DNA of 64,000 nucleotides from the NCBI GenBank assembly GCA_028285545.1, contig JANQPA010000001.1, forward strand, positions 24,749 to 88,748, written 5' to 3'. A program made the position numbers and the translations under genes. The notes beneath the pieces were generated by a model. It ran no database searches, was not told where the DNA came from, and saw only the letters and a program-made list of their open reading frames with translations. Source of the DNA: Saprospiraceae bacterium (GTDB taxonomy: Bacteria > Bacteroidota > Bacteroidia > Chitinophagales > Saprospiraceae). Below, in pieces: positions 41,024 to 51,600 of the stretch (position 1 is its first letter; every line of letters starts with the position of its first letter).

Positions 41024-44000
41024 AACACTTATTTAGCAAAGGAATTCTAATGACAAGTCTGATAATCATTACAGGCTTCTTGTCAAGCCTTGCCCAAAAT
41101 AATCTGAATCCGAGTTATCAGCTTCATACCATTGAATATGATGACAATAAAAAGGTGCAAGAATTCAAATTACCGAGCGACATAAAAGATGGACGGATCT
41201 ACCTGAGTGCTTATGGAGGCGATGGAGGAGCAAGATGGAATGAAGATCGTGACGAACTTTTAGGTGGAGGAGGACAGGGAGCCCAAATAGGTGCCTGGTT
41301 CGAAATTGGAACAGGGCCTAATAAAATACCTCCTGGGGCAACCATATTGCTCATTCTTGGTGAACGTGGAGACAGTGTCGAAAAAGATGGTGATGGTGCA
41401 GGTGCTGGCGCTGGTGGAAGTGCCATCTTTTTTCAGGAAAAAAATGGGCATTGGACGCTCCTGATTGCGGCTGGTGGTGGTGGTGGTGGTGCCAAGGGAT
41501 ACCATGGTGACCCAGGTGAAATCGTTGGCTGTGTCAATAATAGTTCTTCATCATTTGGTCAGTTTGATGTCCATTGCATTGCTGAGGGGCCTTATAGTTC
41601 TTTTTGGCCATGTGATGCTGGAGGAGGAGCTTTATGGAACCCTAATGGCCAACAATACCAGAATCCAATAGATGAAAAATATTATACATGCAATACGGCA
41701 GGTGGCATAGGGTGGCCTGGTGCCAGTACCCTTCCTACCAGTCCTGTAAAACCAAGGGGTGGAGAGGGAGCACAGCTCAAATCTGGTATTAATGGAGGAT
41801 TTGGATTTGGAGGAGGCTCAGGAGGAAGTAAAACTAGTGTGTTTGCTGGTGCAGGAGGAGGATTTACCGGTGACGCGGGGATAGGTGGTGGCAGTTATAT
41901 GAACCCTTCTATGAAAATGAGCAGCTATCCACAAAATCGTATACTTCGTGGAGCCACTGCAAATCCTCAACATGGAAGAGTGGAATACCAAATCATATCA
42001 GCCCCTGTAGCCGTTTGTAATGACATAACTATTGAAGTAAGCAACCCCGATCCAAAATTTATCGACATAGAGGAATTAGCAGGCAACACCTTCAGCTATT
42101 TCGGAGAAGATCTATCAATTACCACCCCTGAAGGTCTTGACAATGGTACCACAATCAGGTTGAGCTGTGAAAATGAAGGCGTCAATCAAATTCCCATTGA
42201 GGTCTATGGAACCGAAAGCGGTTTTTTCAGCTACTGTACAGCCACTGTTACCATTGTTGATAAAAGCCATCCCATTATAAGCTGTAAGGATATTGAAGTC
42301 GAAGCTGACGTAAATGGGAGGGTGTATTTAAAGCCAGAGCAACTACTGAAAGAATATTCAAGTATATGTGGCCTGGATGAACCGGCCAATTTATGGCTGG
42401 ATAATAATATTTTCGAAAATGATTGTTCCGACGGAAATCCCCATATAGAAACCGTATTACTTACAGCTGAAAACGAAATAGGAGTAACAGCAAGTTGTAC
42501 TAGCAGGGTTACCATAGATTTATCTCAACAATTTCCGGTGGCTAAATGCAAGCCAATTACCGTAGATTTAAGTGCTCAAAACCCTACCGTAATAACCGCA
42601 GATATGTTCGATAATGGCTCTTTTGATCCATGTGGCCGAGACATTATATCCTATGGATTAAGAGTATTTTTCAGGTCCTCTTTTAAAATGGAAATACGAA
42701 CAGATCTCAGCAATTCTGATTTCGAGTGGTTTATCCAAAGGCATGATGGTGTAATTGTTCATTCCGGGCAAAACAATTATGAAAACGATCCTCAATTTTC
42801 TAACCCTTCTGCTGAATATGCCTATTTTGAAGAAGAATTTGCTCTGCCAGCGCCCAGTTTCAGTCCAGGTTTCTATAGATTTATTTTTAAAGACAAGGAT
42901 GGACGGGGCCCGGCCTGCGGTTCAGAACAAGAATTTTATTATCGCCTCTCAAGAATACATCCGGTTCAAGACTATTTCTATCAGGATTGTGAAAACATGG
43001 GTAATGAAGTTAACGAAGTCATTAATGTTTTTAGTGATTTGTATGCGGAACAGTGGACGGTAGATTGTAGCTGGGGAGACGGTGGAGAGGTTGGTTTTGT
43101 AGTGACAAATGAAGATGGTGGCAGAGATGCTTGCTACACTAATTTAATAATAAAAGGTGTGGAACCAGAGATCTCTTGTAAACCTGCTACCATTCAGGTC
43201 AATCCGAATAAGGCTGTTAGTTTACCTGCCTCAGCGATTCTTAATAGTGCCTCCAGTCTTTGTGACAATATCACTTCCGTACAGTATGGGATGAGCAGTC
43301 TCAAATTAAAAGTTCGATCAGATGGTTTTAATCAAGATATGATGTGGAGCATCACAAGTCTGGATGGCAACACTGTTTTTGCTGAACGTGGCGATTACCA
43401 AAGTCCCAGTAATTTTATAGAAGACATTCAGATTCCGCCCGGTTGTTATCGTTTCAACTGGCGGGATAATCATGGGGATGGCTTTGGATGTTCAGCGGGT
43501 AGGACGTATTTTTACCGATTAACCGATAATGACGGCAACACCTTAGCCTACGGAGAATGCCAAGAAATTGGAAGAGAACAGAGCACCGAATTTTGTGTAA
43601 AAGCTGATACTTTCTCCGATATACTCACTTTTGATTGTAATAATCCTGGAGTGCATCATGTCGGACTTATTGCAACAAATAGTAATGGCCAAAGTGGGAG
43701 TTGCCAAACCACCATTAGTGTAGAAGGTGGTCCTAAAGCTATATGTCAGCCAGTAACGGTACAATTGGATAGTGACAACCAAGCAATTGTGAATGCCACA
43801 GATTTAGATGCAGGCTCCTTTAGTACTTGTGGAGATATTGTATCCTATCAATTCGAGGGTAGTCAAGCGATTCTGTTGATTCAATCAGATGGAAATAATG
43901 ATGACTTTAGATGGACCATCACCAGTTTAGATGGCAACCATATTTATGCTCAAAATGATGGTTACGGTCAATACGATAACTCTATCAGAGAATTTCGTGA

Positions 44001-47000
44001 TACCATCATTCTTCCATTGGGTTGTTATATGTTTAATTGGGTGGATAAATCTGGGGATGGATTTAACTGCTCTGATTCTTATCCATATAGTTACTTTCGA
44101 CTTATAGATGCAATTTCATCGACATTAATACGAGAAAGTTGTGAGAATATTGGTTCAGGTAGCAGCACTCAGTTTTGTTTAAAAAGAAATACTTTGGGTG
44201 ATAAAATGACATTTGATTGCGAGGATAGTGGCCAGCATGAAGTGGGACTCATCGTAAGGGATGAAATCGGGAATACCGTCAGTTGTAAAACTACCATTAC
44301 CATAGAAGGTGCTGAAGAAAAGGAAATAGAATGTGTTTCCGAGCCCATAAATCTTCAATTAGATGAAAAGGGAAAAGCCAGCCTAAGTCCTGAACAATTG
44401 CTTGTAGACACTTATAGCCCTTGTCAGATTTCCAATATGAGTCTGGATCAAACGGAATTTGATTGTTCCTTAAGTTCCAAACTGGTAACCTTAACGATCA
44501 ATCATTCTGATGGTACAGTAAGCACCTGTGAAAACAAGGTACAGATAGTTGATGATACTCCTCCTAATCCTGTTTGTCAAGATGTTACAGTCCAATTGGA
44601 AGATGATGGTACATTAACCCTCGATGCCAGTGTTTTCGACAAGGAAAGTAAGGATAATTGCGGTATTAGTGATTTGTATTTTAGTGATTTTACATCTACT
44701 AAATCCTTTACTTGTAGTGATGTTGGGGTTTATGATTTGTTTGATATCATTGTGGAGGATCATTCTAGTAACCTATCTTATTGTAGTGTCAAATTTACCC
44801 TTGAAGACAAAACTGCTCCAGAGGTCATTACCACCAATATTACCATTCAACTAGATGCCAAGGGTACTGTATCCATTACTGCTGCTGATATTGACAATGG
44901 TTCCAGTGATGCCTGTGGCATTAAGGAGATGAGCCTTAGTCAAACCGATTTCAATACTAGTCATCTTGGAGAAAATAAGGTCATACTGACTGTCACGGAT
45001 ATTAATGGAAATACCAGCTCCAAAGAGGCCACCGTTACAGTTATGGAAAATATTGCTCCAACTGCTATTTGCCAGGATGTGACCGTCAAATTGGATGAAA
45101 ATGGAAATGGTTCTACCACTGCTGCTGACGTGAATAATGGCTCTAATGATGCCAGTGGCATTAAAGAATTGAGTTTGAGTCAAACCGATTTTTCTTGCGG
45201 TGAAATTGGTGATCGCCCTGTCGTCCTAACTGTAACCGATAATGCTGGAAATAGCAGTACCTGTGATGCGACTGTAACAGTAGTGGATGAAATAGCGCCA
45301 AACGCCATTTGCAATAACCAATTCGATGTTTATTTAGACCAAAAGGGAGATGGAATTTTAAAGGCGGAAGACTTGAATGGGACTTCTAGTGATAATTGTG
45401 GAATCCTTACATTTGAATTTTTAGATGGCTCTATGGAAAAAACCTTTAATTGTGATAGTCCTAACTCAAGCGAGACGCTAATTGTAAAAGACAAGAGTGG
45501 TAATGAAAGCTTCTGCCTTTCTAATGTCTCTATTAAGGACGAAATTCCTCCAACTGCTAATTGTAAAGAAAACTATACGGTCCAATTGAATAAATTTGGA
45601 ATAGTCACCATAAATGCTCAAGAACTGGACAATGGGTCCAGGGATAATTGCGGGGCACTAAGCTTTGAATTCTCAGATGGTTATACAGAAAACACTTTTA
45701 GTTGTGGTGGTCTTGACGCTAGTGTTGTACTGACCCTAGTGGTTATAGATAAGTCTGGCAATGACAGATCCTGTAAAACGACTGTCTTATTTGAAGATAA
45801 TGTTGGTCCATTTGCACGATGCAAAAATCCAACTATTTACTTAGATGACAATGGTCAAGCCACAATCGATGTTGATCAAATTAATGATAATTCTGCTGAT
45901 CCTTGTGGCCTTGCAGAGATGACTTTAGATAAAACCACAGTTTCTTGTTCTGATAATACAGTAAAATTGACAGTGAGAGATGTTAACGGTAATGAAAGTT
46001 CTTGTACGGCCACAGTCATTACCCTTGATGAGATTCCTCCTGTTCCAGATGTAACTGACCTGCCTGATATTACCGCTGAATGTTCTACTACTGTTACTGC
46101 TCCTACTGCCACCGATAATTGTGGAGGGACCATTACGGCTACTACCAATGATCCTCTCTCCTACTCTTCTCAGGGAACTCATATCATCACCTGGTCCTTC
46201 GACGATGGTAATGGAAATATCCATACCCAAACTCAAAGGGTGATCATCAAAGATGTTTCTAATCCAGTGCCTGATCAGGCCAGTCTTCCTGTTGTTAAAG
46301 GTGAATGTTCTGTTAGTGTTTCTGCTGTACCCACGGCTACTGACAAGTGTGAAGGTAAAATTACAGGCACTACCTCTGATCCTTTGACTTATTCTAGCCT
46401 GGGAACTCATACCCTCACCTGGACTTTCGATGATGGTAATGGGAATACTGTTACGCAAACTCAAACGGTGATCGTGGAAGATGTTACCAAACCTGTACCG
46501 GATTTAAGCACTTTGCCTACTGTTACTGGTGAGTGCTCCGCTACAGTTTCATCTACTCCTACTGCTAAGGATAATTGCAATGGACAGACCATTATTGGCA
46601 CTACTTCTGATCCACTGACTTATTCCACTCAAGGCACTCACATCGTTACCTGGTCTTTTGATGATGGAAATGGAAATGTAGCAACTCAACCGCAAACCGT
46701 CATCGTTGATGATGTCACCAAACCGGTTCCAGATCTGAATTCCTTGCCAGATCTTACTGCTGAATGTGCTGTGACCGTTTCTTCTGCCCCCACAGCCACC
46801 GATAACTGTGAAGGTACTATAATAGGCACTACCAATGATCCCCTGTCCTACAGCTCCCAGGGAACTCACATCATTAACTGGATTTTTGATGATGGCAATG
46901 GAAATGTTTCTACCCAAACCCAAACCGTGATCATTAAGGATCTTACTGCTCCTGTTCCGGATGTGGCTACTCTGCCTACCATCAATGGAAACTGTGAAGC

Positions 47001-48369
47001 TGGCCTGGAACCTCCTTTTGCTACTGATAATTGTGCCGGACAGGTCGTTGGTACTACTTCTGATCCGCTTTATTTTGATAAAGAAGGAACTTATACCGTT
47101 ACCTGGGTTTTTGATGATGGAAATGGTAATACTTCCAGCCAGGATCAAACCATTATCATTGAGGATGATATCGCTCCGGTTCCAGATCGAAATAATCTGC
47201 CAACTCTTAGAGCACAATGTGGACTTACGGTTTCTACGAAGCCAACAGCTACTGATCGATGTGCTGGAACCATTGTCGGAACGACTTCTGATCCTTTAAC
47301 CTATAATACCCAAGGTATCCACCTCATCACCTGGACCTACGATGACGGAAATGGAAATGCGGTTACTCAAACTCAAAGAGTGGTCATCCGAGATAATAAA
47401 GCACCGGTACCCGATCAAGCCAGCTTGCCTGCTTTGACTGGCTCTTGTTCGGTTATGATCACCCAATTCCCTACAGCTACTGATAATTGCACCGGATCAG
47501 TTACTGCTACTACTGACAGTCCTTTGGAATTTGATCAGGAAGGAACCTTTGCCATTCTTTGGAATTACGATGATGGAAATGGAAACACCAGTGTTCAAAC
47601 TCAGTGGGTGATTGTTGGAGGAGATGTTGCTCCTAATGCACGGTGTAAAGATATTTCTATGCCTATGGCTGGGAATGGATCAGTAAACATTAGTGCATCA
47701 GACATTGACAATGGATCTTTTGATGATTGCAGTTCCGTTACCTTACTTATCAGTCCTGCAGGTGGTTCTATTTTTGGCACCGGCCTCCCGCCTGCTCCAA
47801 ACATGGACTTGCACTGCAAGGATGGAAAAGAACAAAACCTACTGCTTTCGGTGACCAATGAAAAGGGCAATACAGCTCAGTGTCAAGCCAGGGTCACTCT
47901 AGAAGGAACTGATAGCGATGCAGATGGATTGCTGGACAGCTGCGACAACTGCCCAAACACTTACAATCTAAATCAAAAGGACAGCAATAATAATGGAACG
48001 GGAGATGCCTGTGAAGAAAACTCTAATCCAGATCCAAACCCAGGTGGATGGGGAGGATGGAGTTTGAAAAAGCAAGGAAAAGAAGAATTCAACATCATCA
48101 CGGAACTAAAAGCTTTTCCCAATCCATTTAAAGAAGATCTCAATTTGAGTTTCAATTTGAGTCAGGAAGAAAGAACCACCATTGAGATTTTCAACATCCA
48201 GGGACAACGAGTGCATACCTTACTTTCAGAAGTCATACCTGGAGGGGAGCACCGAGTCTTGTGGGATGGAAAAGATCAAAATGGGCAGGCTATGCCAGCA
48301 GGTATTTATCTGGTTAGATTGAGAGCAGGGAAGGCGCTGATTAATCAGAAAGTGATTCTGCAGAGATGA
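41020..48369 (+). CDS. Giant T9SS-secreted protein 1B: glycine-rich, HYR-like and 76-aa repeats, sorting domain
   Basis: 2449 aa. The signal peptide is MQHLFSKGILMTSLIIITGF (cut after LAQ). The glycine-rich domain covers ~45-330 (AYGGDGGARWNE, GGGGQGAQIGAWFEIGTG, IAAGGGGGGAKG) with a (TGG)n run at 41472-41491. HYR-like Cys units follow. There are three jelly-roll-like domains, one divergent (MEIRTDLSNSDFEWFIQRHD) and two close to those of 1A (MMWSITSLDGNTVFAE; PPGCYRFNWRDNHGDGF). After a long HYR-like array come seven PVPD repeats, the TSP3-like calcium motif, GGWGGWSLKK and the type A sorting domain. It is a paralogue of 1A with the same domain order plus one extra domain. It is probably surface-attached after T9SS export and controlled by HTCS-B through module B. 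Confidence 0.92.
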   Translation: MQHLFSKGILMTSLIIITGFLSSLAQNNLNPSYQLHTIEYDDNKKVQEFKLPSDIKDGRIYLSAYGGDGGARWNEDRDELLGGGGQGAQIGAWFEIGTGPNKIPPGATILLILGERGDSVEKDGDGAGAGAGGSAIFFQEKNGHWTLLIAAGGGGGGAKGYHGDPGEIVGCVNNSSSSFGQFDVHCIAEGPYSSFWPCDAGGGALWNPNGQQYQNPIDEKYYTCNTAGGIGWPGASTLPTSPVKPRGGEGAQLKSGINGGFGFGGGSGGSKTSVFAGAGGGFTGDAGIGGGSYMNPSMKMSSYPQNRILRGATANPQHGRVEYQIISAPVAVCNDITIEVSNPDPKFIDIEELAGNTFSYFGEDLSITTPEGLDNGTTIRLSCENEGVNQIPIEVYGTESGFFSYCTATVTIVDKSHPIISCKDIEVEADVNGRVYLKPEQLLKEYSSICGLDEPANLWLDNNIFENDCSDGNPHIETVLLTAENEIGVTASCTSRVTIDLSQQFPVAKCKPITVDLSAQNPTVITADMFDNGSFDPCGRDIISYGLRVFFRSSFKMEIRTDLSNSDFEWFIQRHDGVIVHSGQNNYENDPQFSNPSAEYAYFEEEFALPAPSFSPGFYRFIFKDKDGRGPACGSEQEFYYRLSRIHPVQDYFYQDCENMGNEVNEVINVFSDLYAEQWTVDCSWGDGGEVGFVVTNEDGGRDACYTNLIIKGVEPEISCKPATIQVNPNKAVSLPASAILNSASSLCDNITSVQYGMSSLKLKVRSDGFNQDMMWSITSLDGNTVFAERGDYQSPSNFIEDIQIPPGCYRFNWRDNHGDGFGCSAGRTYFYRLTDNDGNTLAYGECQEIGREQSTEFCVKADTFSDILTFDCNNPGVHHVGLIATNSNGQSGSCQTTISVEGGPKAICQPVTVQLDSDNQAIVNATDLDAGSFSTCGDIVSYQFEGSQAILLIQSDGNNDDFRWTITSLDGNHIYAQNDGYGQYDNSIREFRDTIILPLGCYMFNWVDKSGDGFNCSDSYPYSYFRLIDAISSTLIRESCENIGSGSSTQFCLKRNTLGDKMTFDCEDSGQHEVGLIVRDEIGNTVSCKTTITIEGAEEKEIECVSEPINLQLDEKGKASLSPEQLLVDTYSPCQISNMSLDQTEFDCSLSSKLVTLTINHSDGTVSTCENKVQIVDDTPPNPVCQDVTVQLEDDGTLTLDASVFDKESKDNCGISDLYFSDFTSTKSFTCSDVGVYDLFDIIVEDHSSNLSYCSVKFTLEDKTAPEVITTNITIQLDAKGTVSITAADIDNGSSDACGIKEMSLSQTDFNTSHLGENKVILTVTDINGNTSSKEATVTVMENIAPTAICQDVTVKLDENGNGSTTAADVNNGSNDASGIKELSLSQTDFSCGEIGDRPVVLTVTDNAGNSSTCDATVTVVDEIAPNAICNNQFDVYLDQKGDGILKAEDLNGTSSDNCGILTFEFLDGSMEKTFNCDSPNSSETLIVKDKSGNESFCLSNVSIKDEIPPTANCKENYTVQLNKFGIVTINAQELDNGSRDNCGALSFEFSDGYTENTFSCGGLDASVVLTLVVIDKSGNDRSCKTTVLFEDNVGPFARCKNPTIYLDDNGQATIDVDQINDNSADPCGLAEMTLDKTTVSCSDNTVKLTVRDVNGNESSCTATVITLDEIPPVPDVTDLPDITAECSTTVTAPTATDNCGGTITATTNDPLSYSSQGTHIITWSFDDGNGNIHTQTQRVIIKDVSNPVPDQASLPVVKGECSVSVSAVPTATDKCEGKITGTTSDPLTYSSLGTHTLTWTFDDGNGNTVTQTQTVIVEDVTKPVPDLSTLPTVTGECSATVSSTPTAKDNCNGQTIIGTTSDPLTYSTQGTHIVTWSFDDGNGNVATQPQTVIVDDVTKPVPDLNSLPDLTAECAVTVSSAPTATDNCEGTIIGTTNDPLSYSSQGTHIINWIFDDGNGNVSTQTQTVIIKDLTAPVPDVATLPTINGNCEAGLEPPFATDNCAGQVVGTTSDPLYFDKEGTYTVTWVFDDGNGNTSSQDQTIIIEDDIAPVPDRNNLPTLRAQCGLTVSTKPTATDRCAGTIVGTTSDPLTYNTQGIHLITWTYDDGNGNAVTQTQRVVIRDNKAPVPDQASLPALTGSCSVMITQFPTATDNCTGSVTATTDSPLEFDQEGTFAILWNYDDGNGNTSVQTQWVIVGGDVAPNARCKDISMPMAGNGSVNISASDIDNGSFDDCSSVTLLISPAGGSIFGTGLPPAPNMDLHCKDGKEQNLLLSVTNEKGNTAQCQARVTLEGTDSDADGLLDSCDNCPNTYNLNQKDSNNNGTGDACEENSNPDPNPGGWGGWSLKKQGKEEFNIITELKAFPNPFKEDLNLSFNLSQEERTTIEIFNIQGQRVHTLLSEVIPGGEHRVLWDGKDQNGQAMPAGIYLVRLRAGKALINQKVILQR
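46039..47622 (+). repeat. Seven tandem PVPD repeats in giant protein 1B
   Basis: The seven units are in the same order as in 1A (PVPDVTDLP, PVPDQASLP, PVPDLSTLP, PVPDLNSLP, PVPDVATLP, PVPDRNNLP, PVPDQASLP), and the block is exactly as long as that in 1A (1584 bp). Confidence 0.9.
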
Positions 48370-48383
48370 GTAGCAAAAAAATA

Positions 48384-48424
48384 GATGGTTGTCTCATCCG
48401 TAGCAGGCGGATGAAACAACCATC
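48384..48424 (+). terminator. Terminator hairpin after giant protein 1B
   Basis: The 17-base arms (GATGGTTGTCTCATCCG and CGGATGAAACAACCATC) pair at 16 positions around a 7-nt loop, 15 nt after the stop and followed by a T-rich stretch. Confidence 0.8.
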
Positions 48425-48460
48425 CTTATTACTTTGATTATGTTTTTTTCAATGTTCAAT

Positions 48461-48509
48461 ACTGAAGAATTCGGCGATAGCCCTAGTAATACTGGCTTTT
48501 CCTAGCATA
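48461..48509 (+). pseudogene. Remnant of an HTCS C-terminus (last ~15 codons)
   Basis: The sequence CTGAAGAATTCGGCGATAGCC and onward to TTTTCCTAGCATAA aligns base by base with the last 45 nt of HTCS-C plus its first downstream bases (59791-59840), but it has in-frame stops. It directly precedes module C, as a full HTCS precedes modules A, B and F. So the regulator that once stood before giant protein 2B has been lost, with 1B now adjacent. Confidence 0.75.
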
Positions 48510-48575
48510 ATGCACAAATAGTGCAAGTGATTGCACATATAGTAAATCTTTTCTTTTTCGCTTCCGTGATCTTTG
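48510..48575 (+). promoter_or_regulatory. Direct-repeat promoter module C (before giant protein 2B)
   Basis: The repeats 48510-48530 (ATGCACAAATAGTGCAAG) and 48531-48551 (TTGCACATATAGTAAATC) are followed by 19 bp and CTTTG (48571-48575) in GATCTTTG, 49 nt before the start of 2B. Confidence 0.72.
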
Positions 48576-48623
48576 TTTCAATCAAAATATAAACAACATA
48601 ACTATTGCTAAATCTAATAAACC

Positions 48624-51600
48624 ATGGAACGATCAAAGCTATTTGAAAATAAGCGCCCCATAGGGATCATACTTATTCTGTTTTTATTAACCCTGCCATT
48701 TTTCATTAAACAGGATGCTCATAATATACAAGATGACAAAGAAAAGTTTAGGGTCTCCTTTGTTAACCTAGAGGATCATAATCCTGATTACTGGAAAAAA
48801 GAGGGGCTTTTTGGAAATTACATAAGAGAATATGAACTAAAAGAATTTAGAGATAGAAATGCAAAACATTTTTCAGATGAAAATGGAAATATCGCCGTCA
48901 TCAATGGTGGTTCCATACACTATTTGGATGAAAAAGGGGATTGGCAGGAAATTGACACTCGTATTAGAATCTCTCAAGTATCTGGCTATGCTTTTGAAAA
49001 TACACACAATGGCATTAAAACCTGGTATCCAGATGAAACGGGTGAATCAATTGAAGTGAGTCTGGGTAATGAATTTTTATCCATAGGAAGTAACATGAGC
49101 TTAAGCTGGGAAAATGAAGATGGTGAGGTCTTAAAACGGCAATCTTCTACTTTTTCCTTCCCTGAAGCAGACAGCAATAAAGTTGTCTATCACGCTTTTT
49201 TTCCCGAAGTAGATAATGAATTTGAGATAGAACCTGATAAGGTAAAAAATAAGCTCATCTTAAAAAAGAGGCCTGAAGCAAAGGGAGATTTTTTAGTCTT
49301 AAGTGAACAAATGGTTTTGCCAAAAGGATGGACCGTAAGATTAAATGAAAAAAACACCGGAGAGGTATATGAAACAAAAAATGGCTTTCATTTGGTAGAT
49401 GAGCTTGGAATGCCACATTTGTACATTCCTGCTCCCGAAGTCTATAGTTTGGAAGATAAAAAACTTTCCCCAGAAGAGCTGCCAGCTAAATGGATCCTGG
49501 AACAAAAGGGGGCAATTTTGACTTTGAAAATGCAGGTAGCACAAAGCTGGTTGCAAGATCCTAATTTAAAATACCCTGTTGTTTTAGATCCTACTATTTC
49601 TTTGTATGGGAATAGCACAGGTTATGTAGATGCAACTTTTGATGCCCGCTCAAATAGTTTTGATAGAACTCCAATCGGAAGAAGGGATGATGGTAATGGT
49701 AATTATAGATCATATATCCAATGGAATATAGAAAGCATTCCTAATGATTCGCGTGTTCAAAAAGTTAGCGGATTATTGAAAGCCAACTTAATTAGTGCAA
49801 CCCCCTTTGATGTAAATGTAAATCAATTCACTGGAGATTATATTGATTTTGATAATCATATACCGATATTCGATCGCCAACAACTATTTAATGATTTAGG
49901 TAGAGGGTCAACTTACTTTTCCTTTGAATTTCATTTAGCATTTGTATACCCTACCTCGAGAATACCAATAGACTATGGCCCTCAAGCAAGTGCTGACCTA
50001 AATGCACAATTGCTTGCAGGTGACAATAGGTTTCGAATTGCACTAGCTGGTGTAGAAATCTTCCCGATTTGTTCGAATATTCCATGCAGATATGGTGAAT
50101 TTTCGCCCCTTAGCTCAATGCTTGTTGTTAGATATTGTATCCCCTACAGTATAACTGCTCATCCAACTGATGTAAATACCTGCATAGGTGGGAGTGCAAG
50201 CTTTACAGCCGCACTTGAAGGAACCATTGGTCGGTGGCAGTATTCTTCAAATGATGGCGCTAGCTGGATTGATTTAGATGATGGTGGTTCAGCTCCTGTC
50301 ATTTCAGGTACAAGAACGGCCAGTCTGTCCCTTTCCAATCTACCTGCTTCTTGGGAAAATTATTTATTTAGATATGGTGACGGCGATAGATGCATCAATG
50401 GATCAATATGGTCCAATTCAGCTAAATTAAACCTTAAACCTGACCCTATTATTACCTCACATCCACAATCAGTAAGTACTTGTGAAGGAGGAAATGCTTC
50501 TTTCAGTGCTTCCTTTGAGGAAGATATTAATTACAACTGGCAAGAATCACTTGATGGCGGAACGACCTGGGAAAATCTCCGTGACAATGTAAATTTTAGT
50601 GGGGTAAACACAACAAGGCTTTCCATTTTTAATGTGCCCGCTAACTTTCAGGATAGAGTATTTAGATTACGTGGTTACCAAGGTTGTCAAGAAAACTTTA
50701 CGATTCCCGCCAGGCTATCTTTGACACTATTGCCAAGTGTAGCCTTACATCCTAGTCCTGTTAATATTGTACAGGGGCAAAAAGCCTCTTTTACCGCTGA
50801 TTTAAATACAAATACTCTTCAAAAATGGGTGTATAGTGTTGATGGTGGTGTTAATTGGGTGGAAGTAGACGATATTGGCGGAAATAATCCTGTATTTGGT
50901 TCAACAAGCAATACTCTTTCATTAGGAAATGTATCCCTTAGTTGGGATGGTCGAGAATTTGCTCTGAGAGGGTTTAATAATAGTTGTGGCCCAGTCTATA
51001 CCAATAGAGCCTTGCTAACTGTGTCGGAATGTGAAGTTCCAACAGCCACCTGCAATAATATCATCGTACAATTAGATGAAAATGGACAGGCTACCATTAC
51101 ACCTGAACAAGTTTACAGCGGCCCCCCAAATAATTGTATCGCAGAAATGCGTTTGGATGAAACCACGATTAACTGCGCTGTTAACTCTGTTTCCTTAAGC
51201 ATTATCGACGATCAAGGCAAAGAAACCTCCTGCTCCGCAGAGGTAACTATTGAAAACAAAGCCCCCATTGCCAATTGCAAAGATGTAACGGTCCAACTAG
51301 ATGCCACTGGTGAAGTCCCCGTACTGGCTACCGACTTTGATGATGGCTCTTCGGCTGCATGTGGAGATATTTCCATAATCTTTTCCTTAGGAAGGGAAGA
51401 AATATTGGCCGTCTGTTCCAGGGGACCTAGCTCTACTTTTACCCTTATTGTAAGTGATGAATTTGGAAACACTAGTTCTTGTCAACAAACTCTATTTATC
51501 GAAGATAGCTATAAGCCGGTGGCGAGGTGCTTGGATAGAACAGTTTATCTTAATGAAAATGGACAAGCTACTTACAGAACTTCATCTAGTCTTTATTACG

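Noticed and set aside
46549..47217. Long minus-strand open frame (222 aa) over the PVPD repeats of 1B, with similar ones at 34559-34969 and 28471-28770
   Set aside because: They recur at the same place in each repeat array, are antisense to strongly supported coding sequence and consist of low-complexity SSKRRxQxxFTVSSDGRQSS-type residues; they are a by-product of the repeat codons.
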